Of a DNA stretch of 64,000 bases, positions 1 to 10,204 are shown in pieces (within the stretch, counting starts at the first letter, position 1; each line of letters opens with the position of its first letter). Below the pieces are notes generated by a model, which was not told the DNA's origin, did no database searches, and saw nothing but the letters and a program-made list of their open reading frames with translations. The DNA lies in NCBI GenBank assembly GCA_029202985.1, contig CP119316.1:2715001-2779000 (forward strand), given 5' to 3'. This stretch comes from Candidatus Andeanibacterium colombiense. GTDB lineage: Bacteria; Pseudomonadota; Alphaproteobacteria; Sphingomonadales; Sphingomonadaceae. The translations under genes were made by a program, and so were the position numbers.

Positions 1-1124
<1,124 letters not shown>

Positions 1125-1238
1125 AGTCCCACCATCAATGACAGTCCTGAAAAGGTTGTCCGCGATGGCGGAGGATTTCTTGGCCGGACACGCCTTTGAA
1201 AATGCATCGATTAAAACCGTGACACGCCGGCTTCATTG

Positions 1239-1353
1239 CTTGGTGACCATAGCGTCAGTGACCCACCCGATCCCATCTCGAACTCGGCCGTGAAACCTGA
1301 CTGCGCCGATGGTACTGTGGCTCAAGCTCCGGAAGAGTAGGTCGTCGCCAGGC
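1239..1353 (+). rRNA. rrf: 5S ribosomal RNA
   Basis: About 115 nt with the conserved 5S core: CCCGATCCCATCTCGAACTC at 1266-1285, then the GATGGTACTGTGG and GAGTAGGTCGTCGCCAGGC blocks. It follows 23S after a spacer of about 115 nt, as expected in a single rRNA transcript. The ends are estimated from pairing of the terminal helix (GCTTGGTG with CGCCAGGC). Confidence 0.95.
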
Positions 1354-1396
1354 ATTGTAGCCGACGTGAGCACGGAAAAACCCATTCATCATGTTA

Positions 1397-1434
1397 CAAA
1401 AAGCCGCTGCCGGTCCGTCCGCGCGGCGGCTTTT
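1397..1434 (+). terminator. Hairpin after 5S rRNA, possible terminator
   Basis: AAAAGCCGC pairs with GCGGCTTTT around a GC-rich loop, giving a bidirectional-looking stem with a short T run. It lies about 45 nt after 5S. It could end part of the rRNA transcripts or act as an RNA-processing stem ahead of the tRNA. Confidence 0.55.
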
Positions 1435-1588
1435 GGTCTTGGCGCCCCGAGTGGGCTTCAAGGCTTGAGTCCTTCGGAGCCCATCGGGCTTCGCAAGGCC
1501 GAACGGTCGCCCGCAGCGGCCATAGGTCGCGAGGAAAGCCAAGCCGGCGCATGCCGGTGCCGGCGCCTGAGGCGAATAAGTTAGGTGA

Positions 1589-1666
<78 letters not shown>

Positions 1667-1672
1667 CAAGAG

Positions 1673-1697
1673 ACCCCCGCTTCGGCGGGGGTTTTTT
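1673..1697 (+). terminator. Rho-independent terminator of the rRNA/tRNA operon
   Basis: ACCCCCGC-TTCG-GCGGGGGT is followed by TTTTTG. This is a strong UUCG-type hairpin with a T run, 7 nt after the tRNA 3' end. Confidence 0.93.
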
Positions 1698-1804
1698 GTT
1701 GTCCGGCGTTCGGGCCGTCCTTCGCCATTGACGCTCCGCCACACCATCGCCCAAAAGCTCCCGGACAAAGTCCACCAGATGGACAAGGTTTCGGGAGAAG
1801 CGAC

Positions 1805-3283
1805 ATGCTCAAGGCGATCGGGATTTCGGGCGCGCTGGTGATCGGCGCGGGTTTGCTGTCGAGCTGCGGCACCGCGCATGCGGACGTCGCGCAGGTCGGC
1901 AACGGCAAGTGCGACGCGGCCACCGCGACCAGTCTCGGGGGCAGCAATCCCACGGCGAAATGGGTCGCGGGTGAAGGCGAAGTTCCGGCCTATTGCGAAA
2001 TCGGCGCGACGCTCTCACCCGAAGCCGGTTCGACGATCGGCGTGGTTTTCCGGCTGCCGGAAGGCTGGAACGGCAAGATCCTCGGCCTTGGCGGCGGGGG
2101 CTGGGCCGGGAATGTTACGCTCGAAGCCGCCAAGCCTGGGTTGATCGCGCATTACGCGACCGCGCAGACCGATGGCGGCCATGCCAGCGCCGCGCCGTTC
2201 GAGAATGCCTGGGTGGTCGAAGACCCGAAGGCCAGGGATTTCTCGTGGCGCGCGGTCCATGAGATGACCGCCGCGAGCAAGACGCTGGTCGCCGCCTATT
2301 ACGGCCGCGGGCAGGAAAAGGCCTATTTCCAGGGCTGCTCCACCGGCGGGCGCATGGCGCTGATGGAAGCCCAGCGTTTCCCCGCCGATTACGACGCGAT
2401 CATCGCCGGCGCCCCGGTTTACGAACTCGTCACCCAGACCAGCGCGGTGTTCCGCAACAACAGCTTCGCCGCTCCGGGCGCCGCGATCGGGATCGACGGC
2501 GCGAAAAAGATCGCCGCCGCCGCGCTCGCGCAATGCGACGCGAAAGACGGGGTGAAGGACGGCGTGATCGCCGATCCGCGTTCGTGCAATTTCGATCCGG
2601 CGAGCGTTCCCGGCCTGACCCCGGGCCAGGTCGCGGCGGTCCGCACCGCCTATAGCGGCGTGCGCGCGCCCGATGGCAGCTGGGCGCAATGGCCGATGAG
2701 CCGCGGGGGCGAGGCGGACTGGCACATGTTCGTCGCGGTGGGTGGCGACTGGAAGGAATTCTCCAACGGCGGCGGGTTCGGCGGGCTGCTGCCGGTGCTG
2801 TTCCCGGGCAGCATCGTCGATATGCATGCGCTCACTCCCGCGCAGGTGGTGGAGGCACGGCAGAGCGCCTTCGCGAAGATGTACGAAGCCAAGGACACCA
2901 ACCTCACGCCATTCTTCCAGCGCGGCGGCAAATTGCTGATGTGGCACGGCGAAAGCGATCCCGGCCCGAGCCCGGTCGGCACGATCGACTATGTCGAGGG
3001 CGTGAAGCAGGCCGATCCGGCCGGCGCCGCCAAGGGCCTGCGCCTGTTCCTCGCCCCCGGGGTGAACCACTGCGGCGGCGGGGCCGGCGCGGACCAACTG
3101 CCGCTGCTCGAGCAGCTCGACAGCTGGCTGACCAGCGGCAAGGCGCCCGAGACGATCGTCGCGAAGAAGGCCGACGGGTCGATGGTCCGCCCGCTCTGCG
3201 CCTGGCCAAAGGTTGCACAATTCGGCGGCAAGGGCGACGCGAACGATCCGAAGAACTATCGCTGCATCGACCGCACTTCGTGA
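1805..3283 (+). CDS. Tannase/feruloyl esterase family protein (exported)
   Basis: A 492-aa serine esterase of the tannase/feruloyl-esterase family (Pfam Tannase), probably cleaving ester bonds in hydrolysable tannins or feruloylated plant material. The N-terminus is a signal peptide; LSSC at 18-21 fits a lipobox and AHA|D at about 24-27 fits signal peptidase I, so lipoprotein or periplasmic enzyme cannot be decided. The nucleophile motif is GCSTGG (Cys178-Ser179). A later ESDPGPSP supplies the likely Asp, and GVNHC the His next to the second Cys, matching the CS-D-HC arrangement of the family. The ATG is preceded by GGGAG. Eleven nt separate it from the GST gene, so the two probably form an operon. 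Substrate is inferred, not shown. Confidence 0.85.
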   Translation: MLKAIGISGALVIGAGLLSSCGTAHADVAQVGNGKCDAATATSLGGSNPTAKWVAGEGEVPAYCEIGATLSPEAGSTIGVVFRLPEGWNGKILGLGGGGWAGNVTLEAAKPGLIAHYATAQTDGGHASAAPFENAWVVEDPKARDFSWRAVHEMTAASKTLVAAYYGRGQEKAYFQGCSTGGRMALMEAQRFPADYDAIIAGAPVYELVTQTSAVFRNNSFAAPGAAIGIDGAKKIAAAALAQCDAKDGVKDGVIADPRSCNFDPASVPGLTPGQVAAVRTAYSGVRAPDGSWAQWPMSRGGEADWHMFVAVGGDWKEFSNGGGFGGLLPVLFPGSIVDMHALTPAQVVEARQSAFAKMYEAKDTNLTPFFQRGGKLLMWHGESDPGPSPVGTIDYVEGVKQADPAGAAKGLRLFLAPGVNHCGGGAGADQLPLLEQLDSWLTSGKAPETIVAKKADGSMVRPLCAWPKVAQFGGKGDANDPKNYRCIDRTS

Positions 3284-3294
3284 GGAACTGAGCC

Positions 3295-4269
3295 ATGTCC
3301 GGAATGGTCGACGGCCGCTGGGTCACTTCGATGCCCGCCGCCGAGGAGATCAAGGGCGGCCGCTTCGTACGGATGGACAGCCTGTTCCGCAATGCGGTCT
3401 CGGCCGATCCGGCGGCGAAATATCCCGCCGAAGCTGGGCGCTACCATTTGTTCGTCGCCTGGGGCTGTCCCTGGGCGGCGCGGACGCTGGCAGTGCGTGC
3501 GCTCAAGGGGCTGACCGGATTGATTCCGGCCTATTACGCGCTCTCTGCCTTCGGCGGCGAGGGCTGGACCTATGACGACGGACCCGATGGGCCGGCCCCG
3601 GAGACCTATCCGCTGCACCGCTATTATTCGAAGGCGGTGCCCGACTATACCGGCAAGGTCACCGTGCCGACATTGTGGGACACGCGGACGAACAGCATCG
3701 TGAGCAATGAAAGCTCCGAGATCATCCGCATGTTCAATGGCGCGTTCGACGGGCTGACCGGCAATCGGCTCGACCTCTATCCCGCCGACCTGCGGCCCGA
3801 GATCGACCGCTGGAACGACTACATCTACCCGCGGATCAACAACGGCGTCTATCGCACCGGCTTCGCGACCACGCAGGATGCCTATGACGAAGCGGTCGGG
3901 GTGTTGTTCGATGCGCTCGATACGGTCGATGCGCATCTCACAAGCCACCGCTACCTCGCGGGCACGGAATGCACCGAGGCCGACTGGCGGCTGTTCTGCA
4001 CCCTGGTACGGTTCGACATCGGCTATCACGGCGCGTTCAAATGCAACCTCCGGCGGATCGAGGATTACCCGCGGCTCTCGAACTATCTGCGCGAACTCTA
4101 TCAATGGCCCGGCATCGCGGAAACGGTGTGGCTCGAGCGGATCAAGGCCGACTATTACGGGCTGTCGAACGTGAACCCGTCGCGGATCGTGCCGGCCGGG
4201 CCGATAGTGGACCTGACCGGCCCGCACGATCGCGCGCGTCTTGAGGGCAAGGGAATCCGCGAGCGATAA
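3295..4269 (+). CDS. yqjG: Glutathionyl-hydroquinone reductase (ECM4/YqjG-type GST)
   Basis: A 324-aa Xi-class glutathione transferase that reductively removes glutathione from glutathionyl-hydroquinones, as in chlorophenol and quinone detoxification (PcpF, YqjG). The catalytic Cys58 sits in WGCPWA, the family signature; NESSEIIRM and the C-terminal helical domain with RFDIGYHGAFKCN are also family blocks. Length matches the family (about 320-330 aa). It starts 11 nt after the tannase-like esterase gene, fitting detoxification of polyphenol-derived quinones, though that link is inference. Confidence 0.9.
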   Translation: MSGMVDGRWVTSMPAAEEIKGGRFVRMDSLFRNAVSADPAAKYPAEAGRYHLFVAWGCPWAARTLAVRALKGLTGLIPAYYALSAFGGEGWTYDDGPDGPAPETYPLHRYYSKAVPDYTGKVTVPTLWDTRTNSIVSNESSEIIRMFNGAFDGLTGNRLDLYPADLRPEIDRWNDYIYPRINNGVYRTGFATTQDAYDEAVGVLFDALDTVDAHLTSHRYLAGTECTEADWRLFCTLVRFDIGYHGAFKCNLRRIEDYPRLSNYLRELYQWPGIAETVWLERIKADYYGLSNVNPSRIVPAGPIVDLTGPHDRARLEGKGIRER

Positions 4270-4271
4270 CT

Positions 4272-4343
4272 GATCCCCCGCGCAGGCGGGGGCCTCAGTC
4301 GGTTGTGCGTGGCGGCCTGAGACCCCGGCCTGCGCGGGGGATC
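4272..4343. repeat. Palindromic repeat, family C copy 1 (GCGCAGGCGGGG)
   Basis: Inverted repeat: GATCCCCCGCGCAGGCGGGG on the left and its near-complement ending GCGCGGGGGATC on the right, with about 20 nt between. It fills the gap between the convergent GST and GH3 genes and could terminate both. The right edge overlaps the first two bases of the GH3 stop triplet. Related copies lie inside edd (51368-51431) and before rimO (60891-60917). Confidence 0.8.
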
Positions 4344-6543
4344 ACTTCTTCGGCATGCTCCAACCCGCCGGGTAGAACAGCGGCGCATCGAGCGAGAAGC
4401 CAACCGCTTCGCCATCGCTCAGCGCATCGCCCTGCGCCGCGATCGCATATTGCCCGCTCTCGATGGTCCAGCCGTGGGCCCCGGTGTCCCATTTCGCCAG
4501 CAGGCGCGGGTCGATCGCGATATCGACCTTCCGGGTCTCGCCCGGCTTCAGCTTGACCTTGGCGAAACCGGCGAGGCGGCGCGGTGCTTCCCAGCCGTCG
4601 TGCGAGGCATAGAGCTGGATCACCTGCGCGCCCTCGCGTTCGCCGATATTGCTGAGCGTCACTTCGGCGGAAAGCCCCCGGTGGTCGTCCTGGTCGAGGT
4701 TCACCGCATCCATCGTGAAGCGTGTGTAGGAGAGCCCGTAGCCGAACGGATAGAGCGGCGTGAGCTTGTGCTTGTCGAACCATTTGTAACCGACCGCCGC
4801 GCCTTCGGTATAGGCGATCTCGCCCTTGCGCGGCTCGCCCGGATAGGGGAGCTGACTTTCGTTCGCCGGGAAGCTCACCGGCAACCGGCCCGACGGATTG
4901 ACCCTGCCGGTCAGCAGATTGGCGATCGCTTCCCCGCCGCCGCTGCCTGGCAGCCACGCTTCCAGCACCGCCGCGACCGCGCCGTTCCACGGCATCCTCA
5001 CCGGCCCAGCGGTTTCCAGCACCACCACCGTCTTCGGGTTGGCCTTGGCGACCCCCGCGATCAGCGCATCCTGCTCGCCGTCGAGCGCCAGCTTGACGTC
5101 GATGCTCTCGCTCGCCCACTGGGTGCCGAACACGATCGCGACATCGGCCTGCCCGGCCAGCGCCGCAGCGGCTGCCGCATCGCTGCCGTCGAGATAGTCG
5201 ATCCGTACGCCCGGCAGCTGCTTCCGCAATTCCTCGACCGGCGAGGACGGATAGAACACCACCGGCCCGGGCCACGAGGTGGGCGCGATGCCCGGGACCG
5301 CGTTCCCGCCCAGCGGCCCATCGCCCGGATAGACCTGGCTCGATCCGCCGCCGGACATCACGCCCTTGTCCGCATGCCCGCCGATCACCGCGATCCGCTT
5401 TACGCCCGCGAGCGGCAGCAACTCGCCCTCGTTCTTCAGCAACACCGCGCCCGCCTCCGCCCCCCTGCGGCTGACTGCCTTGTTCGCGGCGAAATCGATC
5501 CCGCCGGTCGGGCTTGCCGGATCATCGATAAGCCCGTGTTCGAACATCGAGCGCAGGATACGCGTCGCCATTTCGTTGAGCCGCGCTCTGGCGACGCTGC
5601 CCGCGGCGAGCGCATCGACGAGGTCGGCACCGAAATTGTCGTCCATATGCAGCCCGAAGCCGGATTCCTGATCGAGCCCTGCGTTGGCTGCCTTGACGGC
5701 CGAATGGGCGGCGCCCCAATCGGACATCACATAGCCCTGCCAACCCCAATCCTTGCGCAGCACCTGGGTCAGCAGATAGTCGCTCTCGCAGGCGAAATCG
5801 CCGCGGAAGCGGTTGTAGGCGCACATCACCGATCCGGGATTGCCCTGTTCGATCGCGATCTTGAACGCGAGCAGATCGCTCTCGCGCCCGGCCGCCTCGT
5901 CGATCGTGACATTGCCGGCGTTGCGGTCGGTCTCCTGGTCGTTGAACGCATAGTGCTTCACGGTCGAGATCATATGGTTGGACTGGATCCCGGCGATCGC
6001 ATGGCCGGCGATCGTGCCGGCGAGCAGCGGATCCTCGCCGGTATATTCGAAATTGCGCCCGTTGCGCGGTTCGCGGACCAGATTGACCCCGCCGGCGAGC
6101 TGGACGTTGAACCCGTCCGCGCGCGCTTCGGAGCCGATCATCCGCCCGCCGTCATAAGCGATCTGCGGGTCCCAGCTCGCGGCGAGCGCGAGGCCGGAAG
6201 GCAGCGCGGTATGCGGGCGTTTGCTCGACGCACCGCCCTGGCTCGCGACCCCGACCCCGGCATCGGCCTGCCACTGGCCGGGAATGCCAAGCCGCGGAAT
6301 GCCGGGGACGTAGCCGGCCGATCCCGCGCGGCCTTCAGGCGGGGCGACGAATTTGGCTGGAGGGAAATCGGTCGAGAAATAGCCTTTGACGAGGGTGAGC
6401 TTCTCCTCCTGCGTCATCTGCTTCAGCATCGCGGCGGCGCGCTCGTCGGGCGTGCCCCTGGTGTCCTTGGCCGCGGTCTGCGCCGTAGCTGCGCCGGCGA
6501 TCAGCGCGCAGCAAGCGGCGGCAAGCAATAAACCCTTATGCAT
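4342..6543 (-). CDS. GH3 beta-glucosidase (periplasmic)
   Basis: A 733-aa glycoside hydrolase family 3 enzyme releasing terminal sugars from beta-glucosides or xylosides. The start is the ATG at 6543: it is preceded by AAGGGGA and opens a signal peptide (MHKGLLLAAACCALIAGAA, cleavage after ATA). Order: signal peptide; GH3 N-terminal barrel with the nucleophile Asp275 in VMSDWG and the substrate loop KHYAFNDQE; GH3 C-terminal alpha/beta domain; fibronectin-III-like tail with FGYGLSYTRF. Layout and length resemble BglX. Substrate is unknown. It is divergent from the SDR gene with 126 bp between starts, so a shared control region is possible. Confidence 0.9.
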   Translation of the reverse strand: MHKGLLLAAACCALIAGAATAQTAAKDTRGTPDERAAAMLKQMTQEEKLTLVKGYFSTDFPPAKFVAPPEGRAGSAGYVPGIPRLGIPGQWQADAGVGVASQGGASSKRPHTALPSGLALAASWDPQIAYDGGRMIGSEARADGFNVQLAGGVNLVREPRNGRNFEYTGEDPLLAGTIAGHAIAGIQSNHMISTVKHYAFNDQETDRNAGNVTIDEAAGRESDLLAFKIAIEQGNPGSVMCAYNRFRGDFACESDYLLTQVLRKDWGWQGYVMSDWGAAHSAVKAANAGLDQESGFGLHMDDNFGADLVDALAAGSVARARLNEMATRILRSMFEHGLIDDPASPTGGIDFAANKAVSRRGAEAGAVLLKNEGELLPLAGVKRIAVIGGHADKGVMSGGGSSQVYPGDGPLGGNAVPGIAPTSWPGPVVFYPSSPVEELRKQLPGVRIDYLDGSDAAAAAALAGQADVAIVFGTQWASESIDVKLALDGEQDALIAGVAKANPKTVVVLETAGPVRMPWNGAVAAVLEAWLPGSGGGEAIANLLTGRVNPSGRLPVSFPANESQLPYPGEPRKGEIAYTEGAAVGYKWFDKHKLTPLYPFGYGLSYTRFTMDAVNLDQDDHRGLSAEVTLSNIGEREGAQVIQLYASHDGWEAPRRLAGFAKVKLKPGETRKVDIAIDPRLLAKWDTGAHGWTIESGQYAIAAQGDALSDGEAVGFSLDAPLFYPAGWSMPKK

Positions 6544-6669
6544 CCGATTTCCCCTTTTATACGTCGCTTCTATCATTCGCGGGCGCGAAAAACAGTCGCC
6601 CTTAATCTGTCGATCCCGCTTGCGCTTGGCCGGGTTTTTCGGGAGGAGAAACCAAACGAATTAGGGAGA

Positions 6670-7410
6670 ATGCCGGTGAACCTCGATATCCTCAAAGGCC
6701 GGGTTGCGGTCGTCACCGGCGCGAGCTCGGGCATCGGCGAGGCCTGCGCGCTCGGCTATGCCGAGGCCGGGGCCAAGGTCGTGATGGCCGCGCGGCGTGC
6801 CGACCGGCTTGAAGCACTGGTCGCGAAGATCGAAGCCGCGGGCGGCGAGGCGATCGGCGTGGTCACCGATGTCACCAGCGAGGATGCGGTCGCCAATCTG
6901 TTCAGGCAGGCGGTCGACCGCTTCGGCACTGTTGATATTCTGATCAACAACGCCGGCGTCGCGCAGAGCATCCCGATCGAGGAATCGACCCTCGAACAGT
7001 GGAATACGGTGCTTACCACCAACCTCACCTCGGCCTTCCTGTGCAGCCGCGAGGCGTTCCGGATCATGAAGCCGCAAGGCCACGGGCGGATCGTCAACAT
7101 CGGCTCGATCTCGGCCCGGGTGCCGCGGGCCGACAGCCCGGCCTATACCGCGAGCAAATACGGTTTGGACGGCCTTACCCATGCGCTGGCGGTCGATGGC
7201 CGCGACTTCAACATCGCGGTGTCGCTGTTCAACCCGGGTATCGTCGCGACCGAGATCGCGCCGGGCGCGGTCAAGCTGGCGGCCGATTTCGCCGCTTCGC
7301 CCAAAGACATCGCCGACGCGATCCTGCACATGACCGCGCTGCCCGATCACCTCAATTTCTACGAGGCGATGATCGTCCAGAACAAGCTGCCCTTCCTCGG
7401 GCGCGGCTGA
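6670..7410 (+). CDS. Short-chain dehydrogenase/reductase
   Basis: A 246-aa classical SDR, an NAD(P)-dependent alcohol/ketone oxidoreductase. Thr16-Gly23 TGASSGIG binds the cofactor, NNAG is at 93-96, and the catalytic residues are Ser146, Tyr159 and Lys163. The ATG at 6670 follows TTAGGGAGA; longer in-frame readings upstream lack a ribosome-binding site and SDR homology. Together with the following hydroxyacid dehydrogenase and MFS transporters it suggests oxidation of a transported small molecule. Substrate unknown. Confidence 0.88.
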   Translation: MPVNLDILKGRVAVVTGASSGIGEACALGYAEAGAKVVMAARRADRLEALVAKIEAAGGEAIGVVTDVTSEDAVANLFRQAVDRFGTVDILINNAGVAQSIPIEESTLEQWNTVLTTNLTSAFLCSREAFRIMKPQGHGRIVNIGSISARVPRADSPAYTASKYGLDGLTHALAVDGRDFNIAVSLFNPGIVATEIAPGAVKLAADFAASPKDIADAILHMTALPDHLNFYEAMIVQNKLPFLGRG

Positions 7411-7425
7411 CCTTGCCCCCGGTCC

Positions 7426-7512
7426 CGTCCTTGCGAGCGGCAAAGCCGCGCGGCAATCCAGGGCGTCACTCAATGCGCTCTGGATTGCTTCGCTCCGCTC
7501 GCAATGACGAAA
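7426..7512. repeat. Intergenic palindromic repeat, family A copy 1
   Basis: About 87 bp of the form CGTC-TTGCGAG ... GGCAATCCAG ... CTGGATTGCTTCGC ... CTCGCAATGACGAAAG, whose ends are inverted repeats of each other. Copies 2 and 3 are at 25196 and 45461. This copy ends a few bases before the ribosome-binding site of the hydroxyacid dehydrogenase, so it would form a stem in that mRNA leader. Confidence 0.88.
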
Positions 7513-7526
7513 GAGGGGAGTGAGGC

Positions 7527-8681
7527 ATGGTCGGCGGGGGAACCTTCGACTGCTGGAATATCGCCGATCTCCGCGCGAAGGCGAAGCGGCGCCTGCCGCT
7601 CGGCGTGTGGGAATATGTCGAACGCGGGGTCGAGGACGAGCTGGGCCTTGCGCGCAACCGCGCCGGGTTCGAGGCGGTCGGCTTCCGCCCGAAAGTGCTG
7701 CGCAACGTCGAGACGATCGATCCCGCGACCACGCTGCTCGGCTGTCCTTCGGCCTTTCCGCTGGCAGTCGCGCCCACCGGGGCGGCGGGGCTGCTGTGGT
7801 ATCGGGGCGATCTCGCGCTGGCCAAAGCTGCCGCGCGCGCCGGGGTGCCGTTCACGATCTGCAGCGCCTCGACGATGGATATCGACCAGATTGCCGCGGC
7901 CGGCGGGCGGCTGTGGTTCCAGCTCTATATGTGGGCCGACCGCTCGCTGTCGGCGGCGGTGGTTCAGCGCTCGCACGAGCTTGGCTGCGAGGCGCTGCTG
8001 GTCACGCTCGACCTGCCGGTGCCGCCCAACCGCGAATATCTCTACCGCAACGGCTTCGGCACGCCATTCCGGCTGAACCCGCGCAACTTCACTGACATCC
8101 TGCTCCATCCGCGCTGGCTGGCCGGGGTGATGGGGCGCTATGCGGTGAGCGGCGGGATCCCGAGCCAGGCCAATCTGCCCGACCGGCTGCGCCGCCGTGT
8201 GACCGAGAGCGTCCACCCCGGCGCCTTGTTCAAGCAGGACAATCTCGACTGGGACGAAATCGCCCGGCTGCGCGACAGCTGGCAGGGCAAGCTTGTGCTC
8301 AAGGGCATCTTGCGGCCCGACGATGCCGAGCGGGCGGTGAAATACGGCGCGGACGGGATCGTGGTGTCGAACCACGGCGGGCGCGGGCTCGATGGTTCGA
8401 TTTCCTCGATCGAGGCACTGCCGGCGGTTGTCGCGGCGGTTGGGGACAAGCTCGAAGTGCTGCTCGACAGTGGCGTGCGGCGCGGGAGCGATGTGATCAA
8501 GGCGGTCGCGCTTGGGGCGAGGGGCGTGCTGGCCGGGCGGGCTGCGCTTTACGGGCTGGCCGCCGGGGGCGAAGACGGTGTGCATCGCGCGCTGGACTTG
8601 CTCAAGATGGAAACTGTGCGCACGATGGGCATGCTCGGTGCGCGGAACATCGGGGAAGTGGATAGAGAACTGCTGGGTTAG
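7527..8681 (+). CDS. FMN-dependent alpha-hydroxy-acid dehydrogenase/oxidase
   Basis: A 384-aa member of the lactate/glycolate/mandelate dehydrogenase family, oxidising an L-2-hydroxyacid with FMN. Active-site blocks: LKGILRPDDA (Lys259), SNHGGRGLDG with the catalytic base His283, and the FMN phosphate loop DSGVRRGSDVIKA. The N-terminal ADLRAKAKRRLP..WEYVERG is typical of LldD and mandelate dehydrogenases. ATG follows GAGGGGAG at 7513-7520. Downstream MFS genes suggest uptake of the acid. Lactate or mandelate are both possible; specificity cannot be read from sequence. Confidence 0.88.
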   Translation: MVGGGTFDCWNIADLRAKAKRRLPLGVWEYVERGVEDELGLARNRAGFEAVGFRPKVLRNVETIDPATTLLGCPSAFPLAVAPTGAAGLLWYRGDLALAKAAARAGVPFTICSASTMDIDQIAAAGGRLWFQLYMWADRSLSAAVVQRSHELGCEALLVTLDLPVPPNREYLYRNGFGTPFRLNPRNFTDILLHPRWLAGVMGRYAVSGGIPSQANLPDRLRRRVTESVHPGALFKQDNLDWDEIARLRDSWQGKLVLKGILRPDDAERAVKYGADGIVVSNHGGRGLDGSISSIEALPAVVAAVGDKLEVLLDSGVRRGSDVIKAVALGARGVLAGRAALYGLAAGGEDGVHRALDLLKMETVRTMGMLGARNIGEVDRELLG

Positions 8682-8693
8682 GATTGCCCAGAT

Positions 8694-8842
8694 CCTCTCT
8701 CCTTGCGGGAGAGGATACGAAGGCTTGGCCCGAAGGGTCTAGCCGAAGTTGGAGAGGGGGCGTTCGCAACCAAGCCCCTCTCCAAGCTAAGCTAGCCGTA
8801 AAAGCGGCAAGCTGCGCTACCCTCTCCCGCAAGGGGAGAGGG
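8694..8842. repeat. 150-bp composite palindromic repeat, family B copy 1
   Basis: Opens CCTTGCGGGAGAGGATACG, has an inner inverted pair TTGGAGAGGGG / CCCCTCTCCAAG, and closes with the complement CTCTCCCGCAAGGGGAGAG. Nested outer and inner stems would fold the whole element. The same architecture is at 56181 and 60679. Confidence 0.9.
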
Positions 8843-8870
8843 AGAAACACAAGGTGGGGAGAGACACCGC

Positions 8871-10190
8871 TTGAAGACAAATTTCTCGGAAGCGGTGAGC
8901 AGCCGCCCCGTAAGCCTGTTCCAATACGCGGTCGTGCTGACCGTGCTACTGGTGCTGGTGTTCGACGGGATGGATGGGCAATCGCTCGGCCTTGTCGTGC
9001 CGACGATCCTCAAGGAATGGCGGATCGAGCGGGCCGCATTCGGCTGGGCGCTGTCGGCTTCGATCTTCGGCATGGGGCTGGGCGCGCTCGCGGGCGGCTG
9101 GCTGGGCGACCGGATCGGGCGGCTGCGCTCGCTGTTCGTCTCGGTGCTGATCTTCGGCTGCGCGACCATCGCCGCGAGCCGGGTGGGGGACGTTTCGGCG
9201 CTGACCGTGCTGCGGTTCATCGGCGGGCTCGGTTTCGGCGCGGCGGGCCCGAATGCGCTGGCGCTGGCGACCGAATGGATGCCCGCAAGGCTGCGAACCT
9301 ATGTGATCGCGCTGCTTTCGGTCGGGACACCCGCGGGCGGCACCATCGCCGCGGCGGTCGCGCCCTTCCTGCTGGCGGATTACGGCTGGCGCGGGCTGTT
9401 CCTGACCTTCGGCGTGGCCTCGCTCGCGGTTGGGGTGTTGGCGTTGCTGGTGGTGCGGGAATCGCCATCCTACTATCTCGCGAAGGGCCGTAGCGACGAG
9501 GCTAACGCGGTCGCGCGGCGGGTGCTTGGCGACGGGATGGAACTGGTGCCGGAGCAGGTGGGCGCGGTCGCAGGCGGACCCGTTGTCGGCGTGTTCGACC
9601 GCAGCACAGTGCGGCTGACGCTCGGCGCCAGCCTCGCTTTTTCCGCGCTGACGGCGGTGGTCTATGCGATCAACTATTGGGGTACCGAACTGTTCACCTC
9701 GCATGGGTTGAGCCAGACCCAGGCCATCGGCGTGATTTTCTGGGGCGGGATCGTCTCGGTCCTCGGCGCGCTGCTGTCGGGCTGGACCGTGCGCGCCTTC
9801 GGCTCGCGCGCGACGATCCTCGCCTGCTCGCTGGTGACCTTCGCCGTCACACTCGCGCTTGGCGCGGCGATCGAGCAGGGCGGGTCCTCGGTCACGCTCG
9901 TGACCGTGCTGGCCTGCGCGATCGGCGGGGTTGGCAGCCTCGGGATCGCGACGCTCTATTCGCTGATAACGCTCGGCTATCCGGTCTCGTGCCGCTCGAC
10001 CGGAATCGGCCTCGGCATGATGATGGGCCGCGCGGGCGGGATATTGATGACCTTCTACGGCGGCAGCCTGCTCGATCTCGGCGGGCAGTCGGTGGTGCCG
10101 TTCTTCGCGGTTATGGCGGTGTGCGCGCTGCTGGTCAGTCTGTCGGCGTGGATCGTCGACCGGCATGTCGCGCCGCCGCGCAAAAGATAA
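8871..10190 (+). CDS. MFS transporter, aromatic acid:H+ symporter type
   Basis: A 439-aa, about 12-helix major facilitator. TM1 carries DGMDGQSLGLVVP and the TM2-3 loop GGWLGDRIGR, both typical of the AAHS family (BenK, PcaK, MhpT relatives); a second loop RFGSR-type motif follows TM8. The start is a TTG at 8871 preceded by GGGGAGAG; no ATG or GTG fits the first helix better. It is followed 14 bp later by a second MFS gene. Likely imports an aromatic or hydroxy acid used by the neighbouring enzymes; substrate is inferred from context. Confidence 0.85.
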   Translation: MKTNFSEAVSSRPVSLFQYAVVLTVLLVLVFDGMDGQSLGLVVPTILKEWRIERAAFGWALSASIFGMGLGALAGGWLGDRIGRLRSLFVSVLIFGCATIAASRVGDVSALTVLRFIGGLGFGAAGPNALALATEWMPARLRTYVIALLSVGTPAGGTIAAAVAPFLLADYGWRGLFLTFGVASLAVGVLALLVVRESPSYYLAKGRSDEANAVARRVLGDGMELVPEQVGAVAGGPVVGVFDRSTVRLTLGASLAFSALTAVVYAINYWGTELFTSHGLSQTQAIGVIFWGGIVSVLGALLSGWTVRAFGSRATILACSLVTFAVTLALGAAIEQGGSSVTLVTVLACAIGGVGSLGIATLYSLITLGYPVSCRSTGIGLGMMMGRAGGILMTFYGGSLLDLGGQSVVPFFAVMAVCALLVSLSAWIVDRHVAPPRKR

Positions 10191-10204
10191 CAGGGAGCAG
10201 GATC

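Noticed and set aside
4450..6531. Long open frame (about 690 codons) on the plus strand opposite the GH3 gene
   Set aside because: Composition shadow of a high-GC gene; the minus strand has a full GH3 domain set, while this frame gives only Arg/Pro/Asp-rich text with no motif.
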